Source: CAVOKN01 sp963696505 (GTDB lineage Bacteria > Pseudomonadota > Gammaproteobacteria > Burkholderiales > Rhodocyclaceae). Taken from it: a stretch of 64,000 bases of DNA. This document shows positions 16,474 to 24,850 of this stretch, piece by piece. Where the stretch lies: NCBI GenBank assembly GCA_963696505.1, contig CAVOKN010000028.1, positions 1 to 64,000 on the forward strand, read 5' to 3'. Made by a program: the position numbers and the translations under genes. Every line of letters begins with the position of its first letter. Position 1 is the first letter of the stretch. The notes beneath the pieces are model-generated. The model made no database searches, had not been told where the DNA came from, and saw only the letters and a list, made by a program, of their open reading frames with translations.

Positions 16474-17274
16474 ATGAACGCACCGGATAGATTTTTCCTG
16501 CCCGACATCCAGTCCGCCGCCGACACGCGCCAGCTCGCCATCCAGCGCGTCGGCGTCAAGGGCCTGCGCTACCCGATGACGGTGCGCGGCGCCGACGGCG
16601 CCGCCGTCGCCACCGTGGCCACGCTGGCGATGACGGTGGCGCTGCCGCCCGAGGTCAAGGGCACCCACATGTCGCGCTTCGTCGAACTGCTGGAAGCGAG
16701 CCGTGACGCCCTCACGCTGAACGGCCTGCGCGCCATGTGCGGCGAAATGCTGGACCGCCTCGACGCGACCGCCGGCCGCATCGAGGTGAGCTTTCCCTAC
16801 TTCCTGCGCAAGCAGGCTCCGGTCTCCGGGGTTGAAAGCCTGCTCGACATCGACGCCGGCGTGGTGGTGGAAAAGCTCGCGCGCAAGCCGCTGCGCATCA
16901 CGCTCAAGGTGACGGTGCCGGTGACCAGCCTGTGCCCCTGCTCGAAGAAGATCTCCGCCTACGGCGCCCACAACCAGCGCTCCCACATCACGCTGAGCGC
17001 CGAACTGCGGCGCGACGTGGCGATCGAGGAACTGGTACGCATGGCGGAGGAGGAGGCCTCCTGCGAGGTCTATGGCCTGCTCAAGCGCCCCGACGAGAAA
17101 TATGTGACCGAGCGCGCCTACGACAACCCCAAGTTCGTCGAGGACCTGGTGCGCGACATCGCGCTGCGCCTCAGGGGCGACGCGCGCATCGCGCGCTGGA
17201 CGGTGGAGTCGGAGAACTTTGAGTCCATCCACAACCATTCTGCGTACGCGCTCATAGAAGGCGAAAACATCTAA
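16474..17274 (+). CDS. folE2: GTP cyclohydrolase FolE2 (type IB)
   Basis: A 266-aa FolE2. Family hallmarks include LPDIQ near the start, GTHMSRF (a conserved binding loop), VPVTSLCPCSKKIS (the metal/catalytic Cys) and AYGAHNQRSHI. It converts GTP to 7,8-dihydroneopterin triphosphate, the first step of folate/pterin synthesis, and unlike FolE works with several metals. A clear AGGAGA box precedes the ATG. In other LitR regulons folE genes occur with photolyase, whose antenna is methenyl-THF; no photolyase gene is in this window. It stands 10 bp before the amine oxidase gene. Confidence 0.94.
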   Translation: MNAPDRFFLPDIQSAADTRQLAIQRVGVKGLRYPMTVRGADGAAVATVATLAMTVALPPEVKGTHMSRFVELLEASRDALTLNGLRAMCGEMLDRLDATAGRIEVSFPYFLRKQAPVSGVESLLDIDAGVVVEKLARKPLRITLKVTVPVTSLCPCSKKISAYGAHNQRSHITLSAELRRDVAIEELVRMAEEEASCEVYGLLKRPDEKYVTERAYDNPKFVEDLVRDIALRLRGDARIARWTVESENFESIHNHSAYALIEGENI

Positions 17275-17284
17275 GGGTGATGTC

Positions 17285-18589
17285 ATGGAACGTATCGCAG
17301 TCGTCGGTTCGGGAATCTCGGGGCTCGCCGCGGCCTGGCTGCTGTCGCGCCGCTACCGGGTGACGCTGTTCGAGGCGGAGCGACGTCTCGGCGGCCACTC
17401 CCACACCGTGGCCGTCTCGCTGGACGGGAAAGCCTTTCCGGTGGATACCGGCTTCCTGGTGTTCAACCATCGCACCTATCCCAATCTCACCGCCCTTTTC
17501 GAAACACTGGGCGTGCAGACCGTGGCGAGCGAGATGAGTTTCTCGGTCAGCCTTGCAGAACCGCGGCTGGAGTGGGCCGGCAGCAGTCTCACCTCCCTCT
17601 TCGCCCAGCGCCGCAATCTGATGCGGCCGCAGTTCTGGTCCATGCTTCAGGACATCCTGCGCTTCAACCGGGAGACGTCACTGCTGGCACGGGAAGGCGC
17701 CGCCGTTCCCTGGTCGTTGCAGGAGTACCTCGACCGCGAGGGCTACGGCCGCCCCTTTCGCGACTGGTACCTGCTGCCCATGGCGGCGGCGATCTGGTCC
17801 TGCCCGACCGGCCAGATGCTCGAATACCCGCTCTCCACTTTCGTGCGCTTCTGCCACAACCATGGGCTGCTGCAAATCTTCGACCGGCCACAGTGGCTCA
17901 CGGTGGGCGGCGGCTCGCGCGAGTACGTGGCGCGCATGGCACAGGCACTGGATGACGTTCGGCTTGGTACGCCGGTGATCGGCCTGCGGCGCGACGAGAC
18001 AGGAGTCAGTCTCCAGACGGCGGCGGGCAGCGAGCGCTTCGATCATCTGGTACTCGCCTGCCACTCAGACCAGGCGTTGCGGCTGATCGGCAACACGGCG
18101 AGCGGCCGCGAACTGGCACTGCTGGAGTCGATCCGTTACCAGCCCAATCGGGCCGTGCTGCACCACGACCCCCTGCTGCTGCCTTCGCGCCGCGCCGCCT
18201 GGGCGGCTTGGAACTACTCAGCCGGCGCGGGGGAGCCGGGGACGCAGCCGGTTTCGGTGTCCTACCTCATCAACCGGCTGCAGCCGCTGCCCGTAGCTGC
18301 GCCGGTGGTGGTAAGCCTGAATCCCCACGTCGAACCGCGGCCGGACTACCGGATCGCCGATTTCGAGTACGACCATCCGGTCTTCGACCGCGGCGCCATC
18401 GCCGCACAGCAGCGACTGCCGGAGCTCCAGGGGTGGCGCCGCACCTGGTTCTGCGGCGCCTGGACCGGCTACGGTTTCCACGAGGACGGGCTCAATTCCG
18501 CGCTGGCCGTCTCCGCGGCCCTCGGGGTCGAGGCGCCCTGGAAAAATTCCGCCTCTATCCCGGCGGAACCGGAACTGAGGGCAGCATGA
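17285..18589 (+). CDS. FAD-dependent amine oxidase-like oxidoreductase
   Basis: A 434-aa flavoprotein starting with the FAD fold IAVVGSGISGLAAAWLL and the second motif FEAERRLGGHSHTV. The C-terminal FAD contact (TWFCGAWTGYGFHEDGL) is intact. This branch of the flavin amine oxidases (NAD/FAD-binding, COG2907) is found next to DUF1365 and CFA-synthase-like genes in many Proteobacteria and probably acts on fatty-acyl chains rather than amines. It follows folE2 by 10 bp. Confidence 0.85.
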   Translation: MERIAVVGSGISGLAAAWLLSRRYRVTLFEAERRLGGHSHTVAVSLDGKAFPVDTGFLVFNHRTYPNLTALFETLGVQTVASEMSFSVSLAEPRLEWAGSSLTSLFAQRRNLMRPQFWSMLQDILRFNRETSLLAREGAAVPWSLQEYLDREGYGRPFRDWYLLPMAAAIWSCPTGQMLEYPLSTFVRFCHNHGLLQIFDRPQWLTVGGGSREYVARMAQALDDVRLGTPVIGLRRDETGVSLQTAAGSERFDHLVLACHSDQALRLIGNTASGRELALLESIRYQPNRAVLHHDPLLLPSRRAAWAAWNYSAGAGEPGTQPVSVSYLINRLQPLPVAAPVVVSLNPHVEPRPDYRIADFEYDHPVFDRGAIAAQQRLPELQGWRRTWFCGAWTGYGFHEDGLNSALAVSAALGVEAPWKNSASIPAEPELRAA

Positions 18590-18626
18590 AGGTCGAGCGC
18601 ATGCGATCAAAACGCGGACGGGCGAC

Positions 18627-19397
18627 GTGAGCTCCCTCTTAGAGCCTGCGGTGTGTTTCGGCAGCGTGTTGCACGTGCGCCACCTTCCGGTGCGCCACCG
18701 CTTCGTCTATCCCATGTTCTTCCTGAGGCTGCCTTTGTCGCGTCTCGACAGCCTGGGAGGCGCGCTGCTCGGCATAGACCGGCCGCGGCCCATGAGCCTG
18801 CAACGGCGCGATCACGGGCCGCGCAACGGCGAGCCGCTGCTGCCCTGGATCCGCGACCTGTTGCGGTCCGAGGGCCTGGATTATGTCGATGGCGAGGTGG
18901 TGCTCCAGACGCTACCGCGCATCCTGGGCTACGTCTTCAACCCCGTCAGTTTCTGGTTCTGCCACGACCGCGGCGGTGTCCTTCGCGCCGTGCTGTGCGA
19001 GGTGAGCAACACTTTCGGCGAGCACCACAACTACCTCGTCGTCCACGAGGACGGCCGGCCCATTGCCGCGACGGACACGATCCGCGCGCGCAAAGTGTTC
19101 CATGTCTCGCCCTTCTTCCCGGTGCGCGGCGAGTATCGCTTCCGCTTCGGCACGGCGTCCGGTCGCAGCAGCGCCGCGATCGACTACCACGAGGAGGGCA
19201 GGCGCCTGCTCACGACGCGCCTGACCGGACAGGTCCAGCCGCTGACGGCCGCGGCGCTGACTCGCGCGCTGCTGCGCTTCCCCCTGCAAACCTTCGGCGT
19301 GGTGGCGCGCATCCACTGGCAGGCGCTGCGCCTGTGGCTCAAGCGCGTGCCCTTCTTCAGAAAACCCGAACCGCCCCTACAGGAGATAACACGATGA
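18627..19397 (+). CDS. DUF1365 family protein
   Basis: A 256-aa protein of DUF1365. Typical elements are VRHLPVRHRFVYPMFFLRLPL near the start (given as VRHLPVRHRF and VYPMFFLRLPL), GYVFNPVSFWFCHD, EVSNTFGEHH and KVFHVSPFFPVRGEYRF, again in overlapping pieces. It starts at GTG 18627 and its stop overlaps the ATG of the methyltransferase gene (ATGA), showing tight coupling. Its biochemical role is unknown; it always travels with the amine-oxidase-like and CFA-synthase-like proteins, so it may carry or modify the same lipid. Confidence 0.85.
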   Translation: MSSLLEPAVCFGSVLHVRHLPVRHRFVYPMFFLRLPLSRLDSLGGALLGIDRPRPMSLQRRDHGPRNGEPLLPWIRDLLRSEGLDYVDGEVVLQTLPRILGYVFNPVSFWFCHDRGGVLRAVLCEVSNTFGEHHNYLVVHEDGRPIAATDTIRARKVFHVSPFFPVRGEYRFRFGTASGRSSAAIDYHEEGRRLLTTRLTGQVQPLTAAALTRALLRFPLQTFGVVARIHWQALRLWLKRVPFFRKPEPPLQEITR

Positions 19398-20704
19398 ATT
19401 CCGCCAGCCATGCCCTGGATCGCTGCCCCCACCCGGCCCCTCCCCCGCGCGCGGGGGAGGGGGAGGATGCGAGTGCCCGGTGGTCCGGACTGGGCGATGC
19501 GGAGACCGCCCGGCGCGGCGCGCCGCTTCGTCCCGCCTGCGCCCGTGCGTTGATCGGGCTGCTGGACAGTGTCCGAGGCGGTCGCCTGGCACTGACTTTG
19601 CCCGATGGCGATCGCATCGGCCTCGGCAGCGGCAGCTTCACCCTGGAGGTCCATGTGAGCGACTGGCGCGCCTTCGACGCGGTGCTGGCCGCGGGCGACA
19701 TCGGCTTCGCCGAGGCCTACATGGACGGCCACTGGGATACCCCGGATCTGCCACGCCTGCTCACCCTGCTGGCGCAAAACCGCGCCGCTCTCCAGCGCGC
19801 CATTTTCGGCCAGGCCTGGCGCCTGCTGCCGCAGCGCCTGCTGCACCTGCTGCGCGCCAATACCCGGTTCGGCAGCCGGCGCAATATCGCCGCGCATTAC
19901 GACCTCGGCAACGATTTCTACCGGCTGTGGCTGGATGCCGGCATGACCTACTCCAGCGCACTGTTCGGGGCGGACGAGACTCTGTCCCTGGAAGCGGGCC
20001 AGACTGCCAAGTACCGGCGCATCTGCGAGCGCCTCGGTGTCCGGCCCGGCGACCAGATCCTCGAGATCGGCTGCGGCTGGGGCGGCTTCGCTGAAGTGGC
20101 CGCGACGCAGTATGGCGCCGCGGTGCACGGGCTGACTTTGTCGCAACGCCAGCTCGAATACGCCCGGCAGCGCGCCCGCACCGGCGGCTGGGCCGACCGC
20201 GCGCGCTTTGAACTGCAGGACTACCGCGACGCCGAAGGCCGTTACGACCACATCGTGTCGATCGAGATGTTCGAGGCGGTGGGCGAGCGCTACTGGCCGC
20301 GCTACTTCCGTCGCCTGCGCGAACTGCTGCGCCCCGGCGGCGGCGCCCTGGTCCAGACCATCACCATTGCCGACGAGCACTTCGACCGCTACCGCAGCGG
20401 CACCGACTTCATCCAGCGCTATATCTTTCCCGGTGGCATGCTGCCCGCGCCCGGCCGCTTCACCGCCCTGGCACGGCGCGGCGGCTTCGAGGTGGCGGAC
20501 GACCTCGCTTTCGGCCCGGACTACGCGCGCACCCTGGCGTTGTGGCTGGAACGCTTCGACCAGCAGATCGAGGCGGTGCGCGCGCTGGGCTACGGGGCGC
20601 GTTTCGAGCGCATGTGGCGGCTCTACCTCGCCTACTGCGAAGCGGGATTCCGCTCCGGCTCGACGGATGTACACCAATACCACCTGGTGCCGATGCGGCC
20701 ATGA
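19394..20704 (+). CDS. CFA-synthase-like SAM-dependent lipid methyltransferase
   Basis: A 436-aa member of the cyclopropane-fatty-acyl-phospholipid synthase family. It has the acyl-binding region HYDLGNDFYRLWLDAGMTYS and the SAM loop LEIGCGWGGFAEVA. True CFA synthases carry a His in SVGMFEHVG that binds bicarbonate; here the motif reads SIEMFEAVGE, with Ala in place of His. This argues for another reaction on unsaturated chains, such as methylation on the way to methyl-branched or furan fatty acids. Residues about 10-27 (CPHPAPPPRAGEGED) are a translated REP-like repeat inserted after the start. Coupled (ATGA) to the genes on both sides. Confidence 0.85.
   Translation: MNSASHALDRCPHPAPPPRAGEGEDASARWSGLGDAETARRGAPLRPACARALIGLLDSVRGGRLALTLPDGDRIGLGSGSFTLEVHVSDWRAFDAVLAAGDIGFAEAYMDGHWDTPDLPRLLTLLAQNRAALQRAIFGQAWRLLPQRLLHLLRANTRFGSRRNIAAHYDLGNDFYRLWLDAGMTYSSALFGADETLSLEAGQTAKYRRICERLGVRPGDQILEIGCGWGGFAEVAATQYGAAVHGLTLSQRQLEYARQRARTGGWADRARFELQDYRDAEGRYDHIVSIEMFEAVGERYWPRYFRRLRELLRPGGGALVQTITIADEHFDRYRSGTDFIQRYIFPGGMLPAPGRFTALARRGGFEVADDLAFGPDYARTLALWLERFDQQIEAVRALGYGARFERMWRLYLAYCEAGFRSGSTDVHQYHLVPMRP
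19421..19465. repeat. REP-like repeat inside coding sequence
   Basis: CCCCTCCCCCGCGCGCGGGGGAGGGG inverted repeat core (arms CCCCTCCCCCGCG and CGCGGGGGAGGGG) in frame near the 5' end of the CFA-synthase-like gene. Same family as the other GC-rich repeats here. As mRNA it would form a very stable hairpin about 30 nt after the start codon and could limit translation. Confidence 0.75.
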
Positions 20705-21228
20705 AACGCCTTTTCCTCCTCGGCCTGCTCGTGATGATGTTCGCTTCCGCCGCCCGCGCCTCCCTGCCGGCGGAGCTGCAGTCGCTGTCGCCCCCTGTGC
20801 AGTGGCGCGCCCTCGGCCAAGGCGATCTGCGCTGGTTCGGTTTCAAGGTCTATCGTGCCCAGCTCTGGGTCGGCGGCGAGCGCTTCAGCAACGACCAGCC
20901 CTTCGCCCTGGCCCTGACCTACGCCCGCGACTTCGATGGCGACAGCCTGGTGGCCACCAGCGTCAGCGAGATGGAGCGCCTGGGCTGGGGCAACGAGGCG
21001 GTACTCGCGCGGTGGCGCGTCGACCTGGAGCGAGTGTTTCCCGACGTCCGTGAAGGCGACACCATCGTTGGCGTAAGCCTGCCGGGCCGCGGTGCGCGCT
21101 TCTATCACCAGGGCCGCAATCGCGGCGAAATCGCCGACGCGGAGTTCGCTCGCGCCTTCTTCGCCATCTGGCTCGACCCGCGCACCCGCGTCCCCGACCT
21201 GCGCACGCAACTGCTGGGTTCGCCATGA
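20701..21228 (+). CDS. Chalcone isomerase-like exported protein
   Basis: A 175-aa protein with a signal peptide (MKRLFLLGLLVMMFASAARA) and the bacterial chalcone-isomerase-like fold (Chalcone_3 type): GQGDLRWFGFKVYRAQLWVG, then RGRGARFYHQGR-like strand pairs and FFAIWLDPRTRVPDLR. Homologues bind fatty acids rather than flavonoids. In this operon it may shuttle acyl chains in the periplasm. Its ATG overlaps the stop of the methyltransferase and its stop overlaps the MFS start. Confidence 0.8.
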   Translation: MKRLFLLGLLVMMFASAARASLPAELQSLSPPVQWRALGQGDLRWFGFKVYRAQLWVGGERFSNDQPFALALTYARDFDGDSLVATSVSEMERLGWGNEAVLARWRVDLERVFPDVREGDTIVGVSLPGRGARFYHQGRNRGEIADAEFARAFFAIWLDPRTRVPDLRTQLLGSP

Positions 21229-22481
21229 TCAACGCGATGCCGCGTAGTTCTCTCGCGGCCTACGGTGTGCTCGGGCTGCCGCTGGCCTTTGCCGCCCTGC
21301 CGGTCTATGTGCACGTGCCCAAGCTGTACGGCGACGCCCTCGGCCTGTCCCTCGGGCTGGTCGGGGCGGTGCTGCTTGCAGTGCGTCTGTTAGACGCCGT
21401 CATCGATCCGCTGCTCGGAAGCTGGAGCGACCGCATCGGCCGCCGGCGGTTGCTCATCGCCGCGTCGCTGCCCCTGCTGGCGCTGGGCATGCTGGGCCTG
21501 CTTGCCCCGCCGGCGAATCTCGTCGGCCCCGCCTGGCTGGCACTGACTTTGACGGTGGTATACCTCGGCTTCTCGCTGGCGAGCATCAACTATCACGCCT
21601 GGGGCGCAGAGCTTTCCGAACTGCCCCACGAGCGCACCCGCATCACCGCCGCGCGGGAGGGCTTCGCGCTGGCGGGGGTCATCACGGCTTCGCTGGCGCC
21701 GACGCTGATGGCCGGCGACATGCAGCAGGGCCTGGCACGGCTCGCCTATGTCTTCCTGCCCTTGCTGCTGTTTGCCGCCCTGGCCACGCTGCTCGCGGCG
21801 CCGGCCGGGCGCAGCGCCGCGGCACAGCACGGCTCCATAGTCAGCGTCATCAAGGCGCCGCTCGCCAACGCCGGCTTCCGCAGTCTGCTGGCGATATTCG
21901 CGGTGAATGGCATCGCGGCGGCGGTGCCCGCCACGCTGGTGCTGTTCTTCGTCGCCGACGTGTTGCAACTGGAAAGCCATGCCGGCCTGTTCCTCGGCCT
22001 TTACTTCCTTAGCGGCGTGCTCGCGCTGCCGCTGTGGGTCGCGGCCTCGCGCCGCGCCGGCAAGGCCATGGCCTGGGCGGCGTCCATGCTGCTGTCGGTG
22101 GCGGTGTTCGTCTGGGCCTGGTTCCTCGGCCCCGGCGACCTGCTGCCCTTTGCCCTGATCTGCGTGCTCTCCGGCGCGGCCCTCGGGGCGGACCTGGCGC
22201 TGCCGCCTTCGATGCTGGCCGACGTCATGGATGCCGACGCCCGCGGCGCTACCGGTGCGACCGGCGGCGCCTACTTCGGCCTGTGGAACTTCATCACCAA
22301 GCTCAACCTGGCGCTTGCCGCTGGCATCACCCTGCCGCTGCTGGCGCTGCTGGGCTACGTTCCGGGCGCGGCCCAGGGCGGCGGCACGCAGAGCCTGTCG
22401 GCGGTGTATTCGCTGCTGCCGGTGGTCCTCAAACTGCTGGCGCTTGGGCTGTTGTGGCGTACGGTAAGGAGAATGGCGTGA
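21225..22481 (+). CDS. MFS transporter of the MelB/GPH-like type
   Basis: A 418-aa membrane protein with about 12 hydrophobic segments and the signature DAVIDPLLGSWSDRIGRRRLL between helices 2 and 3, typical of the glycoside-pentoside-hexuronide:cation symporter branch. SINYHAWGAELSELPHERTR is the matching loop in the first half. Members linked to LitR or singlet-oxygen regulons are thought to move lipids rather than sugars; this is inference from neighbours. Overlaps both adjacent genes by 4 bp. Confidence 0.85.
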   Translation: MINAMPRSSLAAYGVLGLPLAFAALPVYVHVPKLYGDALGLSLGLVGAVLLAVRLLDAVIDPLLGSWSDRIGRRRLLIAASLPLLALGMLGLLAPPANLVGPAWLALTLTVVYLGFSLASINYHAWGAELSELPHERTRITAAREGFALAGVITASLAPTLMAGDMQQGLARLAYVFLPLLLFAALATLLAAPAGRSAAAQHGSIVSVIKAPLANAGFRSLLAIFAVNGIAAAVPATLVLFFVADVLQLESHAGLFLGLYFLSGVLALPLWVAASRRAGKAMAWAASMLLSVAVFVWAWFLGPGDLLPFALICVLSGAALGADLALPPSMLADVMDADARGATGATGGAYFGLWNFITKLNLALAAGITLPLLALLGYVPGAAQGGGTQSLSAVYSLLPVVLKLLALGLLWRTVRRMA

Positions 22482-23020
22482 GGCACGCAATTAAGAAACT
22501 GGCGTTGATGGCTGTGGCAGTGGCGACCCTCGCCGGCTGCGCGTCGGTGGATGTCGAGCGTTACCGCGCCGAGAAGCCGGTGCTGGATCTCAAGCGCTAC
22601 TTCGACGGCACCGTCGATGCCTGGGGCATGTTCGAGGATCGTTCCGGCGCGGTGATCAAGCGCTTTACGGTGCGCATAGACGCAAGCTGGAAGGGCGATG
22701 TGGGCACCCTGGACGAGCATTTCGTCTATTCCGACGGCACGACGCAGCGCCGGGTGTGGACCATCACCCGGCTCGGCGAGGGACGCTATCGCGGCACCGC
22801 CGACGACGTGGTGGGCGAGGCCAGCGGCGAGGCGGCAGGCAATGCCCTGCGCTGGCGCTACGTCATGGCGCTGCCGGTGGACGGCAAGACCTACCACGTG
22901 GACTTCGACGACTGGATGTATCTGGTCGACGACCAGGTGATGCTCAACCGTTCGCTTATGAGCAAGTGGGGCTTCCGGTTGGGCGTGGTGTCGCTGAGCT
23001 TCAAGCGGCGATCGCCGTGA
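22478..23020 (+). CDS. DUF3833 lipoprotein
   Basis: A 180-aa lipoprotein starting at GTG 22478, which overlaps the MFS stop (GTGA). The lipobox is LAGC (Cys about residue 20). DUF3833 features include LKRYFDGTVDAWGMFEDRSG, RFTVRIDASWKGDVGTLDE and a beta-rich remainder ending in MSKWGFRLGVVSLSFKR. The fold resembles lipocalins, so it may bind or carry lipid at the outer membrane. It is a regular partner of the DUF1365/CFA-like set. Confidence 0.85.
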   Translation: MRHAIKKLALMAVAVATLAGCASVDVERYRAEKPVLDLKRYFDGTVDAWGMFEDRSGAVIKRFTVRIDASWKGDVGTLDEHFVYSDGTTQRRVWTITRLGEGRYRGTADDVVGEASGEAAGNALRWRYVMALPVDGKTYHVDFDDWMYLVDDQVMLNRSLMSKWGFRLGVVSLSFKRRSP

Positions 23021-23784
23021 ATGCGAAGCTGAGCGAGTGGCGCGGTCGCCGCGTCTGGATCGTCGGCGCCTCCAGTGGCATCGGCGCCGCGCTGGCAGAT
23101 GCATTGCTGGCGCAAGGCGCCCAGGTGGCGATGTCGGCGCGCAAGGCCGAAGCGCTGCGCCAGCGCGAACAGGCGAATCCCCTGGCCTGGGCTCTGCCGC
23201 TGGACGCGACGCGGGCCGACGAGATCGCCGCCACCTGGGAGCAGATTGTCGCCCGATGGGGCGGGGCAGATCTCGTGGTATGCATGGCGGGCACCTACGC
23301 GCCGCTGCGCGCCTGGGAACTCAGTGCGGAGGCGGCGCGGGCGACGGTGGAGGCGAATCTGCTTAGCGCGATGAACGTCGCGGCGGCAGTTCTGCCCGAA
23401 TTCCTGCGCCGCGGCGCCGGGGCCATCGCCCTGGTTGCCAGCGTCGCCGGTTACGGCGGCCTGCCCAAGGCGCTGGTCTATGGGCCGACCAAGGCGGCGC
23501 TGATCAACTTCGCCGAGGCGCTGTATCTCGACCTCCAGCCCAAGGGCATATCGGTGTTCCTGATCTGCCCCGGCTTCGTCGCCACGCCGCTCACCGCGCA
23601 GAACGAATTCCGCATGCCGGCGCTTATTCAGCCAGACGAGGCGGCGCGGCGCATCCTCGACGGCCTCGCCAGCGGTCGCTTCGAGATCCACTTTCCGCGC
23701 CGCTTCACCCTGGCGCTCAAGCTGCTGCGGCTGCTGCCCTACAGCCTGTACTTTCCCGCCGTGCGGCGTATCACCGGAGCATGA
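23017..23784 (+). CDS. Short-chain dehydrogenase/reductase
   Basis: A 255-aa classical SDR. The NAD(P) loop is VGASSGIGAALAD, the catalytic Ser lies in ALVASVAGYGG and the YxxxK pair in YGPTKAAL. The C-terminus has a basic hydrophobic stretch (RRFTLALKLLRLLPYSLYF) that could sit on the membrane. It starts at GTG 23017 overlapping the previous stop. The likely role is oxidation or reduction of an acyl-chain carbonyl or alcohol made by the upstream enzymes. Confidence 0.86.
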   Translation: MNAKLSEWRGRRVWIVGASSGIGAALADALLAQGAQVAMSARKAEALRQREQANPLAWALPLDATRADEIAATWEQIVARWGGADLVVCMAGTYAPLRAWELSAEAARATVEANLLSAMNVAAAVLPEFLRRGAGAIALVASVAGYGGLPKALVYGPTKAALINFAEALYLDLQPKGISVFLICPGFVATPLTAQNEFRMPALIQPDEAARRILDGLASGRFEIHFPRRFTLALKLLRLLPYSLYFPAVRRITGA

Positions 23785-24206
23785 GCGAACATCTCGATCG
23801 ACTGGTGGCGTTCTACGAAACCCTGGCGCCGGCAAGTGTCGAACGGGTGCGCGAACTCTACGCGGCCGACGCCTGGTTCAAGGATCCGTTCAACGAGGTG
23901 CGGGGTGCCGCGGCGATCGAGCGCATCTTCCGCCACATGTTCGATCAGGTGAAGGCGCCGCGCTTCGTCGTCACGGAACGTATCGAGGCCGGACACGGCG
24001 TGATGCTCACCTGGGAGTTCCGTTTTGATGCGCGCGTGCGCGAACAGTGCGTGCGCGGCGCGAGCCACCTGCGCTTCGATGCCGACGGCCGCGTCGCTTA
24101 TCACCGCGACTACTGGGATGCCGCCGAGGAGCTCTACGCCAAACTGCCGTTGCTCGGGGCGCTGATGCGACGCCTGCAGAAGGCGCTGCGCGCGCCCCAG
24201 GCCTGA
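23781..24206 (+). CDS. Nuclear transport factor 2-like (SnoaL-type) protein
   Basis: A 141-aa cone-shaped NTF2/SnoaL-like protein: LDRLVAFYETLAP at the start, AADAWFKDPFNEVRG (a conserved Asp/Pro region), then strands ending RVAYHRDYWDAAEELY. Such domains bind small hydrophobic ligands or act as isomerases. It is the last gene of the operon, overlaps the SDR stop by 4 bp, and ends 2 bp from the convergent BON-domain gene. Confidence 0.8.
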   Translation: MSEHLDRLVAFYETLAPASVERVRELYAADAWFKDPFNEVRGAAAIERIFRHMFDQVKAPRFVVTERIEAGHGVMLTWEFRFDARVREQCVRGASHLRFDADGRVAYHRDYWDAAEELYAKLPLLGALMRRLQKALRAPQA

Positions 24207-24208
24207 CG

Positions 24209-24850
24209 CTACTTGGGCGTCGAGGCCGGCACCGCTTCCGGAGGTCGGTTGTCGAGCTGGCGCGCCTGCTCAGGGCTGACGTACTCGAAGATCTTCACCA
24301 CCTTCTTGACACCGCCGGTGGTGCGGGTGACTTCGGTGGCGGCGTCGCCTTCGGCCTGCGTCACCAGGCCCATCAGATACACGGTCCCCGCTTCGGTCAC
24401 CACCTTGACATGGTTGGGGGAGAAGCCCTTCGCCTGGACGAAGCGGGACTTGACCTGGGAAGTGATGTAGGTGTCGTTGCTCTGGGCCGACACATCGCTG
24501 ACCGCCGCGACCTGCAGCTCGTTGGTGACGTTGCGCACGTTGGGCAACTGCCGCACGAGTCGTTCGGCTTCGCCGCGCGTTGCCTCGTCCGGCACCTGGC
24601 CCGTCAGGAGCACATTACGATTGTAGCTCGTCGGACTCACATCGCCCCGCCCGGCGAGGCGCTCGCCAATGACATTGCGGGTCTTCCACTCGATGGTCTC
24701 GTCCTCGTAGTAGGCGCCGGAACTGCGGCGATCGACGATCATCAGCGTGCCGGCGCCGATGCCTACCGCCACCAGGGGAACGCAGCCGGACAGGCCGGAT
24801 GCGGTAGCCGCGACCAGCGCGGCAGCAAGTACGGAATGTTTCAGGTTCAT
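24209..24850 (-). CDS. dolP: BON-domain outer-membrane lipoprotein (DolP/YraP-like)
   Basis: A 213-aa lipoprotein (lipobox LSGC, Cys about residue 23) with two BON domains (about 60-125 and 130-200). Typical motifs are NVLLTGQVPDEATRGEAE and GTVYLMGLVTQAEGDAA. DolP binds anionic phospholipid at the division site and supports envelope integrity and BAM. The ATG at 24850 overlaps the stop of the SIS gene. In relatives it follows yraN and diaA; here yraN lies 14 kb away with the defence island between. Confidence 0.9.
   Translation of the reverse strand: MNLKHSVLAAALVAATASGLSGCVPLVAVGIGAGTLMIVDRRSSGAYYEDETIEWKTRNVIGERLAGRGDVSPTSYNRNVLLTGQVPDEATRGEAERLVRQLPNVRNVTNELQVAAVSDVSAQSNDTYITSQVKSRFVQAKGFSPNHVKVVTEAGTVYLMGLVTQAEGDAATEVTRTTGGVKKVVKIFEYVSPEQARQLDNRPPEAVPASTPK

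Noticed and set aside
18653..19393. Long open frame upstream of the CFA-like start, overlapping DUF1365
   Set aside because: Arginine/proline-rich shadow translation of the DUF1365 gene; homology begins only after the ATG at 19394.
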